NCBI GenBank assembly: GCA_964547105.1
Contig: CAZJLO010000017.1
Location: 1 to 34,122 of the forward strand
Length of the DNA: 34,122 nt
Source: RXOA01 sp964547105
GTDB taxonomy: Bacteria > Bipolaricaulota > Bipolaricaulia > UBA7950 > UBA9294
Direction: 5' to 3'
Shown: in pieces, positions 16,285 to 24,129 of the stretch
Position numbering within the stretch: the first letter of the stretch is position 1
Layout of the letters: each line of letters starts with the position of its first letter
Translations under genes and position numbers: made by a program
The notes under the pieces: generated by a model
Told to the model about the DNA's origin: nothing
Databases searched by the model: none
What the model saw: only the letters and a program-made list of their open reading frames with translations

Positions 16285-17574
16285 GTGTACGCACACGCAG
16301 GGATCGTGCTGGGAGTCATGGCGGGAGTCTTCGCGCTTGCCAGACTGTTCAAGATAACGACGGAGCTTTCGATGCTTGCCGCGGCGATTGGTGGCGCGAT
16401 CGCTCACGGCGGCCTGATCTCCCCGCGCCATATCGCAGACGGGGCGTTCACGTATTTCGACGTCACGCTGATTTTCATCACCGCAACGTTCTTCATGAAT
16501 CTGCTGAAGCACGCCGGCGGCGTCGATTACATCATCCGGGGAATCATCAACCGGTTCCACCGGCATCGTTTGTTGTGTCTGTTGTTTCTGACGCTGGTGA
16601 TGCTTGTGCCGGGGGCGCTGACTGGATCGGGAAGCGTGACGGTTCTGGTGGTCGGGACGCTCGTGGGGACCGTGCTGACCTACATGGGGATCAGCAAAGA
16701 CCGGGTCGCTGCGATCATCTTCTTATGTGCGGCGATGAGCGCTGCCGCCCCGCCGATCAACCTGTGGGCGATGATGGCGGCGGCCGGGTCGAACATGCCG
16801 TACGTCGGCTTCTTTCTTCCGCTTGGCGTGATCTCGGTTCTTGGGGCGCTGTTCAGCATGTTCTTCCTTGGATGGAAGGGAACGCCTGTTCAGCTGGATA
16901 AGGTGATGGCCGAACTGCCCGAGCCGGCGCAGGGAATGGCCGGGTGGAAGGTCTTGCTCCCATTCATCGTCTTCTTCGGCCTTGTCCTTGCCGGTCGGAT
17001 CTGGCCGTGGACAATGCCGACGATGGGGCTGCCGCTGATGTTCATGATCGCGGCTGCCGTGACAGTGGCCGTTAGTCCGAAAAGGCTCCCGATCTTTGCC
17101 GTGGCGCGGGAGACTGTGCAGGGCCTGCTCCCGCTCATCGGAGTGATGGTGGTGGTCGGGATCCTCGTTCAAATCATGGCGCTCTCCGGGGCTCGCGGAT
17201 TGATCTCGCTCGGTGTGGTCACGCTTCCGTTACCGGTCATCTTCGCCGCCTTGTGGTTGATCCTCCCGTTCTCGGAAGGGCTCGTGCAGTATGCTGCCGC
17301 ACCGCTTCTTGGCGTGCCGCTGATCCTTCTGTTCAACATGAAGGGAATCAACCCGATCATCGCTCTTGCCGGGATGGCGGTGATGTTCCCGATCGGCGAC
17401 ATGCTGCCGCCGACCACCGTTGTCGGACGAGCGACCACCATGGCCGTCGGCTTCAAGGGACCTTACTACAAGGGATTCGTGAAGCGTTGCCTGATCCCGG
17501 CGGCGTTCATTCTGCTTCTTGGAACGCTGTACATCATCTTCGGGAACGAGCTGTCGTTCTTGGTGGCGGGATGA
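16285..17574 (+). CDS. Ion-transporter-superfamily permease (TRAP-large/C4-dicarboxylate-like)
   Basis: A 429-residue integral membrane protein with about 11-12 hydrophobic helices. Two re-entrant-loop-like segments fit the IT superfamily (DctM, DcuC, CitM): LVPGALTGSGSVTVLVVGTL with SAAAPPINLWAM, and LPFSEGLVQYAAAPLLGVPL with PIGDMLPPTTVVGRA. The conserved prolines and small residues occur as in dicarboxylate carriers. The start is GTG, with GAGGTGAG immediately upstream. No TRAP solute-binding protein (DctP) or normal small subunit (DctQ) is present, but a 49-residue membrane protein follows. Likely cargo is an acidic product such as a dicarboxylate, amino acid or acyl amino acid; the cargo is inferred from the flanking dipeptidase and deacylase. 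Confidence 0.87.
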   Translation: MYAHAGIVLGVMAGVFALARLFKITTELSMLAAAIGGAIAHGGLISPRHIADGAFTYFDVTLIFITATFFMNLLKHAGGVDYIIRGIINRFHRHRLLCLLFLTLVMLVPGALTGSGSVTVLVVGTLVGTVLTYMGISKDRVAAIIFLCAAMSAAAPPINLWAMMAAAGSNMPYVGFFLPLGVISVLGALFSMFFLGWKGTPVQLDKVMAELPEPAQGMAGWKVLLPFIVFFGLVLAGRIWPWTMPTMGLPLMFMIAAAVTVAVSPKRLPIFAVARETVQGLLPLIGVMVVVGILVQIMALSGARGLISLGVVTLPLPVIFAALWLILPFSEGLVQYAAAPLLGVPLILLFNMKGINPIIALAGMAVMFPIGDMLPPTTVVGRATTMAVGFKGPYYKGFVKRCLIPAAFILLLGTLYIIFGNELSFLVAG

Positions 17575-17605
17575 CCAAGATGACGAGAGAGCGAGGTGCT
17601 CGACC

Positions 17606-17755
17606 ATGACGATCATGATTCTGTACTACGCCATCACGGCGTTCTTCGGCGCAGTGTTGTTCTGGAACTTTGTCAAGAGCAAGGACGTGCAGAAGGCGAT
17701 CCTGTACCTCGTCATTCTGATGCCGTTCGTGCTTCGCGTGTTCCGCCTGAAGTGA
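17606..17755 (+). CDS. Small membrane protein of a permease operon (49 residues)
   Basis: A 49-residue protein with two hydrophobic helices: MTIMILYYAITAFFGAVLFW at the N-terminus, a charged turn NFVKSKDVQKA, then ILYLVILMPFVLRVFRLK. The ribosome site GAGGTG is about 8 bases upstream. It lies 31 bp after the permease and 19 bp before the deacylase, so it is almost certainly co-transcribed. Its size and placement suggest a minimal accessory subunit of the permease, replacing the DctQ-type small subunit of TRAP transporters; that is inference. I do not recognise a named family. Confidence 0.8.
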   Translation: MTIMILYYAITAFFGAVLFWNFVKSKDVQKAILYLVILMPFVLRVFRLK

Positions 17756-17774
17756 CGGGGAGTGGAGGAACTCG

Positions 17775-18941
17775 ATGAAAGCGAATAGAGGATGGATCAT
17801 CAAAGGGATTGCACTTGCCGTCTGGGTCGGCGTCCTGGTCAGTTCCGGGATTGCATTCGCCCAGCACCGGCAGTACAAGGAAACCGTGGTTCTCGGTGAG
17901 GGCGTTGCAGAAGTCAGAACGTTGGGTGACTACTTTGAGCCCCTCAAAGGGACGACGAACGACTGCAACATCTACATCCTCGACAGCGGGGTTCCCGGGG
18001 GAACGCTTCTGATCATGGGCGCCGTTCACGCAGAAGAGCCGGCAACCAACCTTGCGGCTCAGTTGATCGTGGAAAACGCCGGCGTGACTACGGGGCGGAT
18101 CATCGTGGCGATCCACGAGAATCGAAGCGCCTCCACAGTGACCCGTCCGGGAGACGCGTACCCGCAGTTCTTCACCATCGAAACCGACTGGGGCGAGAAG
18201 AAGTTCCGGATGGGTGATCGCTGGGCCAATCCGCTCGATTCATGGCCCGACCCGGAGACCTACGTGCACTATCCGAGCGGCCAGTTGTTGGCGTATATGG
18301 ACGTACGGAACATGAACCGGACATGGCCCGGACGCCCCAACGGGAGCCTGGCCGAGCGGACATCCTATGCGTTCATGAGGTTGATCGAGGAGGAAGGGGT
18401 CGATCTGACGATCGATCTCCACGAAGCGGAGCTTGAGTACCCGATTATCGGAACGATCGTCGCACATCAGGATGCGCTCGATGTTGCGGCGATGGCATCA
18501 ATGATGCTCACGGCACAGGAATTCACGATCGGGATGGAAATCTCGCCGCTGGCGTTGCATGGACTCTCGCACCGCGAAATCGGGGACTTCTCCGACAGCC
18601 CGTGCATCCTTCTCGAAGCGCCTGAGCCATTTCTGGATCGTGTCCGGGGAGTCACGGACGAAGCGCTTCTTCTCACCGGTCAGGATGAGTTCGTGATGAA
18701 GGCCGGCGAGCACGGCTTGCTGTACTGGCCGATCGACGAAACCGGCTGGTCGATTGACATTCGGGTCGCACGACACGTTCGGACGATCGAGAAGATCGCA
18801 GAACTTTGGACCCGATTCCACGCCGACGAGGCGATGGTATTCTCGAACCTGCCGACCTACGACGAGATGGTGACACAGGGAGTCGGGCACTTCTTCCACG
18901 ATCCGTCGATCGTTCCGGACAACCGCTTGGCGTACGAGTAA
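17775..18941 (+). CDS. Exported M14-type deacylase (succinylglutamate desuccinylase/aspartoacylase family)
   Basis: A 388-residue exported zinc hydrolase of the AstE/ASPA type. A signal peptide covers about 1-30 (GIALAVWVGVLVSSGIAFAQ). The zinc ligands are visible: H85 and E88 in GAVHAEEPATN, and H216 in TIDLHEAELEYP. NMNRTWPGRPNGSLAERTSYA (about 179-198) corresponds to the family LNRxFPG substrate-binding block. The central insert 125-175 is longer than in cytosolic desuccinylases. It is predicted to remove an acyl group or a terminal residue from N-acyl amino acids or peptides outside the cytoplasm. GGAGG precedes the ATG. It is the last gene of the dipeptidase-permease cluster and is closed by a strong terminator. 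Confidence 0.9.
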   Translation: MKANRGWIIKGIALAVWVGVLVSSGIAFAQHRQYKETVVLGEGVAEVRTLGDYFEPLKGTTNDCNIYILDSGVPGGTLLIMGAVHAEEPATNLAAQLIVENAGVTTGRIIVAIHENRSASTVTRPGDAYPQFFTIETDWGEKKFRMGDRWANPLDSWPDPETYVHYPSGQLLAYMDVRNMNRTWPGRPNGSLAERTSYAFMRLIEEEGVDLTIDLHEAELEYPIIGTIVAHQDALDVAAMASMMLTAQEFTIGMEISPLALHGLSHREIGDFSDSPCILLEAPEPFLDRVRGVTDEALLLTGQDEFVMKAGEHGLLYWPIDETGWSIDIRVARHVRTIEKIAELWTRFHADEAMVFSNLPTYDEMVTQGVGHFFHDPSIVPDNRLAYE

Positions 18942-18973
18942 CGACCCAGATCCAGGTTGACAAGGCTAATGGC

Positions 18974-19010
18974 CCCTTCGCGTGTCTCCCGCGCGAAGGG
19001 TCCGTCTTTC
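18974..19010. terminator. Bidirectional intrinsic terminator
   Basis: CCCTTCGCG (18974-18982) and CGCGAAGGG (18992-19000) form a perfect 9-bp stem with a 9-base loop, followed by TCCGTCTTTCT. It lies between the deacylase gene and the convergent CPBP protease gene and probably serves both. Confidence 0.75.
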
Positions 19011-19073
19011 TGAGTCGTTGCCAACCGACAAGGGGAGGCCTTCGCCGCCGGACGGCCATCCCGCACCTCAATC

Positions 19074-19781
19074 TTATCGGGAAGTCGATGCTCCCACGCC
19101 CGACCGGCGAATGAGCCACAGCGGAAGGGTTCCACCCATGTTGAACAGCATGTGGACGATCACGGCCGGGATCAGGCTTCCTGTTATCTGGCGGTAGACG
19201 CCGGCTACGCAGCCAAGCAGGAACGCCGCAACGATGACCGGCGAGGCCTTGGCTCCCATCTTCCGCACGAGAACCAGGTGCAGAGCCGCGAACACCAACG
19301 CGCCGAGCAGGATCGGCACCGTGAGGAAACTCGCCCCGACGTGAAACCCCACGCCGGAAAGGGGCGCAAGTAGCCCTTGCACCAGACCTCGGGTCAAGAG
19401 TTCCTCCGCAATGCTGGCGGCAATCCAAACGCGCACGATGGTCTGACGCGGTCGAAGCTGGTGCGGATCCGCGACGCCTCGGCCTCGACTCGCGGCGATC
19501 TGTAGAATCGTTAGCCCCGCTGTCGGGAGGATCCACAGAAGTGCGATCGGGTTCCAGTCGAAGGTCCCGGCGCCGATGCCGAACTCGGACCAGCGGCCGC
19601 CCGACGCAAGCCAGATCCCAACGATCGAGGCGCCCGCCATCACACCATGGGTCACAAGAGAATTCGGCTTGCGGTTGCCGATGCGCGCCGAAAGCTTCGC
19701 GATCCAAAGGGAAGCAACGGCGATGGTTCCCGACAACCCAAGCACCCACAGTACTCTGAACAGATCTTGCCGCCAACCCAT
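19074..19781 (-). CDS. CPBP-family intramembrane metalloprotease
   Basis: A 235-residue multi-pass membrane protein of the CPBP (Abi, Rce1-like) family. The three family motifs are present: ASIAEELLTRGLVQGLL (motif EExxxR), LVFAALHLVL (motif FxxxH) and IPAVIVHMLFNMGGTLPLW (motif HxxxN). About seven transmembrane helices. Such enzymes trim prenylated or peptide substrates in the membrane, and in bacteria some act in bacteriocin self-immunity. The start was set at the ATG preceded by ACGGGAG; a longer frame lacks a ribosome site. It converges on the deacylase gene across a shared terminator, and no bacteriocin gene is adjacent. Confidence 0.92.
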   Translation of the reverse strand: MGWRQDLFRVLWVLGLSGTIAVASLWIAKLSARIGNRKPNSLVTHGVMAGASIVGIWLASGGRWSEFGIGAGTFDWNPIALLWILPTAGLTILQIAASRGRGVADPHQLRPRQTIVRVWIAASIAEELLTRGLVQGLLAPLSGVGFHVGASFLTVPILLGALVFAALHLVLVRKMGAKASPVIVAAFLLGCVAGVYRQITGSLIPAVIVHMLFNMGGTLPLWLIRRSGVGASTSR

Positions 19782-20090
19782 GCAGGCTCCCGTCTCTTGG
19801 TCGGATCCGGCTTTCGCGGCGGAAGGCTTCATCAGCGCCGCACGCCATTCTACCACGGGCAGACCGCCGGGAGTATCGAGGAGAGCGGAACCTGCTCGTG
19901 TGGGTGGCTAGGCTTGCGCGCGGGGTTCGATCAAAGCAACACGTGGATCCGCTAGAACTTGGGTCATCGGATCAACCCCTAGGAGTCTCCGGACCGGCAG
20001 TCGCAGCTGTCGTGCAGCCGCCGGCCCGGGACCACGGGCGATCTGGGCTCTCCCGTCTACCGGTCGAGGGAGACATTGGATCGGCGAAGC
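19782..20090. other. Spacer between CPBP gene and helical exported protein
   Basis: About 310 bp with no supported gene. A weak dyad, TCTCCC-13 bases-GGGAGA (near 20050-20075), could terminate the exported helical protein gene that ends at 20091. No RNA gene was recognised. Confidence 0.35.
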
Positions 20091-20816
20091 TTACATGCCT
20101 TGCGGCTGCAGTTCCGGTCGAATGGAGTCAGGGAAGTGCTCCAGGATGCATCCGTCGAGCCGGAAGATCAGCGTTTCCAGCCGTTCCACCAGCCGCGCCA
20201 GCGCTGGCTGCGGTGTCGCTTGGTTCTCGGCTTGGATCTGGCTTCGCCGTGCCATATCCGTCAGATGTCGGACGAGATCCCGCATCGCTCGCTCCGCTGC
20301 AGCCTCAAACCGCCTTGCTTCCTGAGGCGGCATCCCCACTGTCATCGCTGTGATGTAGCCATCGATCCAGCGACTAAGCCCTTCGAACGTCTCACGGACG
20401 TCCGCATGCTGCGTCCCATTTGGCTGTTCGAGAATTTCCTCCAGCAAGTACAGCAGCCGGTGCATCGTCAGATCGAACTGCACAATCCGAGGCCTTGGCG
20501 TGGGGATGTCTTCCTCATCAAGAGGATGATCCAGCAGGTCAAGGAGCGCTTCGAGGCCTTCGATGACGCCTTCGAGCTGTTCTTCCAGCCGCTCCGCCAA
20601 CGGATTTCGAGAGCAAGCCAGCTCTGCCTCCAGGCGTTGGACCATGTTCGACAGCCGCTCCAGGCTGACCTCGACGGGCGGCGCCGACCCAGGCTCGGTC
20701 TGCGCGGCAACTGCGGTGGATGGGATCATGACAAGCAGCAAAGCGGCTGCGAGCGGCAGCGCGGCCGACACCAACGTTGTGATGCGGACCATTCGATTCT
20801 TCTTCCGGTTGAGCAT
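20091..20816 (-). CDS. Exported all-helical protein of unknown function
   Basis: A 241-residue protein with an N-terminal signal sequence (basic MLNRKKNRMVR, then TTLVSAALPLAAALLLVMIP, cleavage near STAVAA). The mature part is almost wholly predicted helix with strong heptad character: VSLERLSNMVQRLEAELAC, RLEEQLEGVIEGLEALLDLL, HRLLYLLEEILEQ, AAERAMRDLVRHLTDMARR and LARLVERLETLIFRLDG. A proline-rich break (PTPRPRIVQF) sits in the middle. There are two cysteines, one near the mature N-terminus and one near the C-terminus. No family is recognised. The ATG follows AAGGAGG. It is divergent from the membrane-bound winged-helix regulator, with a 31-bp repeat in the shared promoter, and is therefore a likely target. 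It could be a periplasmic sensor or scaffold protein. Confidence 0.8.
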   Translation of the reverse strand: MLNRKKNRMVRITTLVSAALPLAAALLLVMIPSTAVAAQTEPGSAPPVEVSLERLSNMVQRLEAELACSRNPLAERLEEQLEGVIEGLEALLDLLDHPLDEEDIPTPRPRIVQFDLTMHRLLYLLEEILEQPNGTQHADVRETFEGLSRWIDGYITAMTVGMPPQEARRFEAAAERAMRDLVRHLTDMARRSQIQAENQATPQPALARLVERLETLIFRLDGCILEHFPDSIRPELQPQGM

Positions 20817-20839
20817 CGTTCCTCCTTGGCTCTTGGTTC

Positions 20840-20932
20840 GCCGCGACCTATTCCGCGGCATCGATCACTTGCCGCGACCTATTCCGCGGCATCGATCACT
20901 TGCCGCGCCGCATTCCGCGGCATCTATTGTTC
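20840..20932. repeat. 31-bp tandem repeat in a divergent promoter, candidate operator
   Basis: Three head-to-tail 31-bp units start at 20840, 20871 and 20902. Units 1 and 2 are identical; unit 3 keeps GCCGCG and ATTCCGCGGCAT but differs elsewhere. Each unit holds the dyad GCCGCG-8 bases-CGCGGC, and GATGCCGCGGAAT recurs on the minus strand. Thirty-one bases is about three helical turns, so all sites face the same side of the DNA. It lies 23 bases upstream of the exported helical protein and 116 upstream of the membrane-bound regulator, as expected for cooperative operator sites. Confidence 0.85.
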
Positions 20933-21048
20933 GCTTGAGCATCCTAGGAACGGCACGGTCGAAGACGAATCCCTGCACGGTCAACGCGCGGTCATTGCCC
21001 GATGATCCTGTTGCCGGCGAATGCCCGACGCCCTACCCTGGAGAGAAC

Positions 21049-21984
21049 ATGCTGCTTGTGCCCTCTCGCACTCGGACGTTCGGAATGGTGTTTCTTGTCG
21101 TCGTCGCGGCAACGGCGGTCGGGGTTCTGTTCGCGATTCGCGAGTACACGGATCTGCTGTTCAACGCGTTTCGGGACCGCAGTATCGCCTATGTTCAGGC
21201 GTTCGCTACGTCGATCGATCCCTGGCTGGACCCAGTAGACGAGGACATGCTCCGCGCCGCTTCACAATTGATGATGGCAGGCAGCGCTTTGTTCATCGAG
21301 CTTGAAGTTGATGGTCAGCCGATCCTCGACGAACACCCCGAGGGGTTGCAGCAGTCGACCTTGGAGACCATCGAACCACCGCTTGCAGCAAAGGCCGACT
21401 GGAGTAGGCACCCGGACGGTTCATCCTTCCTGGATGTCATCGCCCCGATTCCAGGTGCGTCAAATGGCTACGTAAGAATCGGCATCGATCGGGCAACGGT
21501 CGTTCTCCAAGCCCGACACACTGCGTTGCTGGCGTCAGGCGCCGCTCTGCTGTTCGTTCTGGTTGTGTTGGGAGCGATTGTGTGGGCCGTTCGTCGGACG
21601 CGGACAGCAGACGATTCCGGTCCCGACTTCGGTTCTGCATCACGCTCCGCAACGCAGCTCATCGCCGGACCACTCGCTGTGGACCTGGATGCCAAAGCGG
21701 TGACTTTGAACGGGGATCTGATTGCTCTGACCCCCAAGCAGTTCCGGCTGCTGTCGTTCCTTGTGGAGCGAGCCGATCGCGTGTGCTCCGATCAAGAGAT
21801 CTTGGAGGGCGTTTGGCCGAACTCGCCGTATGCCGATGGAAAGGATGTGAAGCAATACGTCTACTTGGTTCGGCGCCGACTGACCGACGTGGATCCGCGC
21901 GAGAAAACGCGAATCGAAACGGTGCCGGGGTTCGGCTACATGTTGGTATCGACCCCTGTTGACCGGGAAATGACCGATGATTGA
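21049..21984 (+). CDS. Membrane-anchored transcription factor with C-terminal OmpR-type winged helix
   Basis: A 311-residue one-component regulator. Residues about 11-29 are a transmembrane helix, 31-157 an extracytoplasmic domain, 159-180 a second transmembrane helix (TALLASGAALLFVLVVLGAI) and 205-301 a cytoplasmic OmpR/PhoB-type winged helix. The last is marked by LTPKQFRLLSFLVERADRVC, SDQEILEGVWPN, DVKQYVYLVRRRLTD and ETVPGFGYMLV. The order is the reverse of ToxR/CadC proteins, which carry the winged helix first and have one membrane pass. No receiver or kinase domain is present. The extracytoplasmic domain (YTDLLFNAFRDRSIAYVQAF at its start) resembles sensor-kinase input domains, but I cannot name it. 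GGAGAG precedes the ATG. Likely it senses an external signal and acts on the flanking genes. Confidence 0.85.
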   Translation: MLLVPSRTRTFGMVFLVVVAATAVGVLFAIREYTDLLFNAFRDRSIAYVQAFATSIDPWLDPVDEDMLRAASQLMMAGSALFIELEVDGQPILDEHPEGLQQSTLETIEPPLAAKADWSRHPDGSSFLDVIAPIPGASNGYVRIGIDRATVVLQARHTALLASGAALLFVLVVLGAIVWAVRRTRTADDSGPDFGSASRSATQLIAGPLAVDLDAKAVTLNGDLIALTPKQFRLLSFLVERADRVCSDQEILEGVWPNSPYADGKDVKQYVYLVRRRLTDVDPREKTRIETVPGFGYMLVSTPVDREMTDD

Positions 21985-22045
21985 TGGCGCTACGAATGGA
22001 GCTGGACCGAGAATGAATCTGCGAACATCGGCAAAGGAGCCGTCC

Positions 22046-22645
22046 ATGAAACACACGACAAAACACCGCAGCATCGGCTTGGCGGTTCTGCTGTTGCTGG
22101 CTCTGGTGGTCGCGGAAACAAGTTGGGCGGATGTCACGCCCGAGCCGGGGGGGGAACTCGCGCTGGAAGCACGGGTTGTCGCGTCGTCCCGACAACTTCG
22201 CCTGGCAATCTCCGTCGCCTCTTTCGCCGTGTCTGCGCCGGCGATCCGAGACGTGCGTGTTCACGCGCAGCAGTTGATCAACCTGCTTGAAGGGGCCGCG
22301 GGACGCCACTATGCTCAAGCCGCAGGCACGGATCCGGTCCTCGTCGGCCTGGTCTCGGAAGTGACTTCTTGGACAGCGAGGTTTTCGGAAGTCACCGTGG
22401 AACCGGAGGTGCACGCTCGAGTGGTTGCAGCAGCGCGCAATGTCCGTGCATACCTGATGCTTGCTCTGGATGCGGCGCTGTCGATCTTGAGCGAGCGGCG
22501 GTTTGACGTGGCATCGACCGACATGCTTCGCGTCTATGCCTACCTTGCCGCAGCCTACGAACAGCCGACCGGAGCGGCAGCAATCCCCGCACTGGGGACG
22601 ATTCTGCGAGAGCTGGGCATCGATCTGCAGGACGAGGCTTCCTAG
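22046..22645 (+). CDS. Second exported helical protein of unknown function
   Basis: A 199-residue exported protein. Signal peptide about 1-28 (SIGLAVLLLLALVVAETSWA). The mature part is alanine-, valine- and leucine-rich helix: LEARVVASSRQLRLAISVAS, VRVHAQQLINLLEGAA, ARVVAAARNVRAYLMLALDA and LRVYAYLAAAYEQPTGAAAI. It has no cysteines in the mature part and no known motifs. AAAGGAG precedes the ATG. It begins 61 bp past the stop of the membrane-bound regulator in the same direction, so the two are probably co-transcribed. A partner of the regulator's extracytoplasmic domain, perhaps as a repressor or ligand carrier, is a reasonable guess. It shares a general style with the exported protein at 20.1-20.8 kb but no clear sequence identity. 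Confidence 0.78.
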   Translation: MKHTTKHRSIGLAVLLLLALVVAETSWADVTPEPGGELALEARVVASSRQLRLAISVASFAVSAPAIRDVRVHAQQLINLLEGAAGRHYAQAAGTDPVLVGLVSEVTSWTARFSEVTVEPEVHARVVAAARNVRAYLMLALDAALSILSERRFDVASTDMLRVYAYLAAAYEQPTGAAAIPALGTILRELGIDLQDEAS

Positions 22646-22735
22646 CGCCGGCCTGTTGCGGTTTGAACCGCGGAATGCGGATGAGAACACTCATTGGGTG
22701 AGAGTAGTCTTCAATCCCAGGAGGGCGTGCAGGCG

Positions 22736-23995
22736 ATGACCGAGGCCAAACAGAGTCCCGAGTTCCCCCAGCTTGGCAAGCAACTTGCGCAAGGAATCGT
22801 TGAGAAGACGGCGGAAACGATCCGCGACCACTACATCTTCGTCGAGGATGGCGAGCGAATGGCCAACCTGCTTCTCGCCAGACTGAGAGATGCGACGTTC
22901 GATCAAGCGGAGACGATCCCCGACCTGGCCAAGCAAGTCAACGAAGTGCTCTACTCGATCCGTGAGGATCTCCACCTGGCGGTGATGCCATGGTTGCCGC
23001 CTGCCGATGGCGACATCGATGGGCAAGATCGAGGGATGCACGACGCGTGGAAGCGGCGCTGGAAGCGCCACAACTACGAGTTCCGGGCGCTCGAGATTCT
23101 TCTGGGGAACGTCGGCTACCTCGACTTGCGGGGATTCCCGAGCGCACAGGCGGCGGGACCGACCGCAGCCGCGGCGATGCAGTTCCTTGCCAACAGCGAT
23201 GCGCTGATCTTCGATCTGCGGGACAACGGTGGAGGCGAAGACCTCGTGTGCCTTCTGATGAGCTATCTGTACGACGAGGCAAAGTACGTCCATACAGCAC
23301 GGTATCGCGATCACGACGAGCAATCCTGGACATACGCGTATGTGCCCGGACCTCGCTTTCCCGATCACCCTGTGTACGTGCTGATCAGCCGGTCGACATT
23401 CTCGGCAGGCGAAGACTTCTCGTACAACCTGCAGAAGCTCGGACGCGTCATCGTGGTTGGCGAGCAAACGCGCGGCGGGGCCCATCCAGTGGAGTTCTAC
23501 CGTTTTCCCGAGTTGTACCTGGAGCTGATGATTCCCAACGCCTACTCGGTCAATCCGGTCACAAAGAGCAATTGGGAGAATTCCGGCGTGATCCCCGACA
23601 TCGAAGTGCCGGCCGATGAAGCGCTCGCCGTGGCACACGAGCATGCGCTGAGCAGGCTGGCCAACGATGCGGAGAATGATGCGACTCGTCGCTCCCGGGC
23701 CTGGGCGCTGGAGACGCTTCAAGCGAGGAGGACATCGACTCGTCCCACGGCGGGTTCGCTCGCGGTCTACGTCGGCGAGTACACGCGCTCGGTGGCTGTG
23801 GAGCTTCAGGGACGCACGCTCAGGCTCAGTTGGGGAGGACGCCGCGCTCACCGCTTGATTCCCGTTTCGGAGCACCGATTCGAGTTCGATCACGGAACAC
23901 AACGCGTTACATTCCGTGTCGAGGACGGGATCATCAAGGGCCTTCTGTGGGAGACCGAAGACGGCAACGCGTGGACGATGGAGAGACTCCCGTAG
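22736..23995 (+). CDS. S41-family peptidase (IRBP/tricorn-core type), leaderless
   Basis: A 419-residue S41 peptidase of the IRBP-like branch. It has the N-terminal helical cap (ETIRDHYIFVEDGERMANLL), then REDLHLAVMPW with H80, the core strand ALIFDLRDNGGGEDLV (156-171), the nucleophile S223 in RSTFSAGEDF and GEQTRGGAHPVEFY (242-255). A small beta-domain near the end (YVGEYTRSVAVELQGRTLRL) is a DUF3471-like tail. No PDZ domain is seen. There is no signal peptide, so unlike most bacterial S41 peptidases it is probably cytoplasmic. The start is the ATG 11 bases after GGAGG; a GTG three codons earlier is possible. It follows the second helical protein by 90 bp and may belong to the regulator operon. 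Confidence 0.9.
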   Translation: MTEAKQSPEFPQLGKQLAQGIVEKTAETIRDHYIFVEDGERMANLLLARLRDATFDQAETIPDLAKQVNEVLYSIREDLHLAVMPWLPPADGDIDGQDRGMHDAWKRRWKRHNYEFRALEILLGNVGYLDLRGFPSAQAAGPTAAAAMQFLANSDALIFDLRDNGGGEDLVCLLMSYLYDEAKYVHTARYRDHDEQSWTYAYVPGPRFPDHPVYVLISRSTFSAGEDFSYNLQKLGRVIVVGEQTRGGAHPVEFYRFPELYLELMIPNAYSVNPVTKSNWENSGVIPDIEVPADEALAVAHEHALSRLANDAENDATRRSRAWALETLQARRTSTRPTAGSLAVYVGEYTRSVAVELQGRTLRLSWGGRRAHRLIPVSEHRFEFDHGTQRVTFRVEDGIIKGLLWETEDGNAWTMERLP

Positions 23996-24129
23996 CCATG
24001 GATCGCCCGTCCAATGCATGCGATCGATCCATTTCGTGTGACAGCCTGCCAAAGCACGCGTTGCCGCGTCAACCACCTCACCAAGATCCTCCGAACCGGT
24101 GGCGATCCGGCGGTGGACCGAGAGGCCCG

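Noticed and set aside
16285..17755. Complete TRAP transporter (DctM with DctQ)
   Set aside because: No DctP binding protein is present, and the 49-residue protein is too short for DctQ, which has four helices. It was kept as an IT-superfamily permease with a mini-subunit.
18673..19848. A 391-codon minus-strand frame covering the CPBP gene
   Set aside because: It is an arginine- and proline-rich shadow frame that also crosses the terminator. The CPBP frame carries the EELLTRG and HMLFN motifs.
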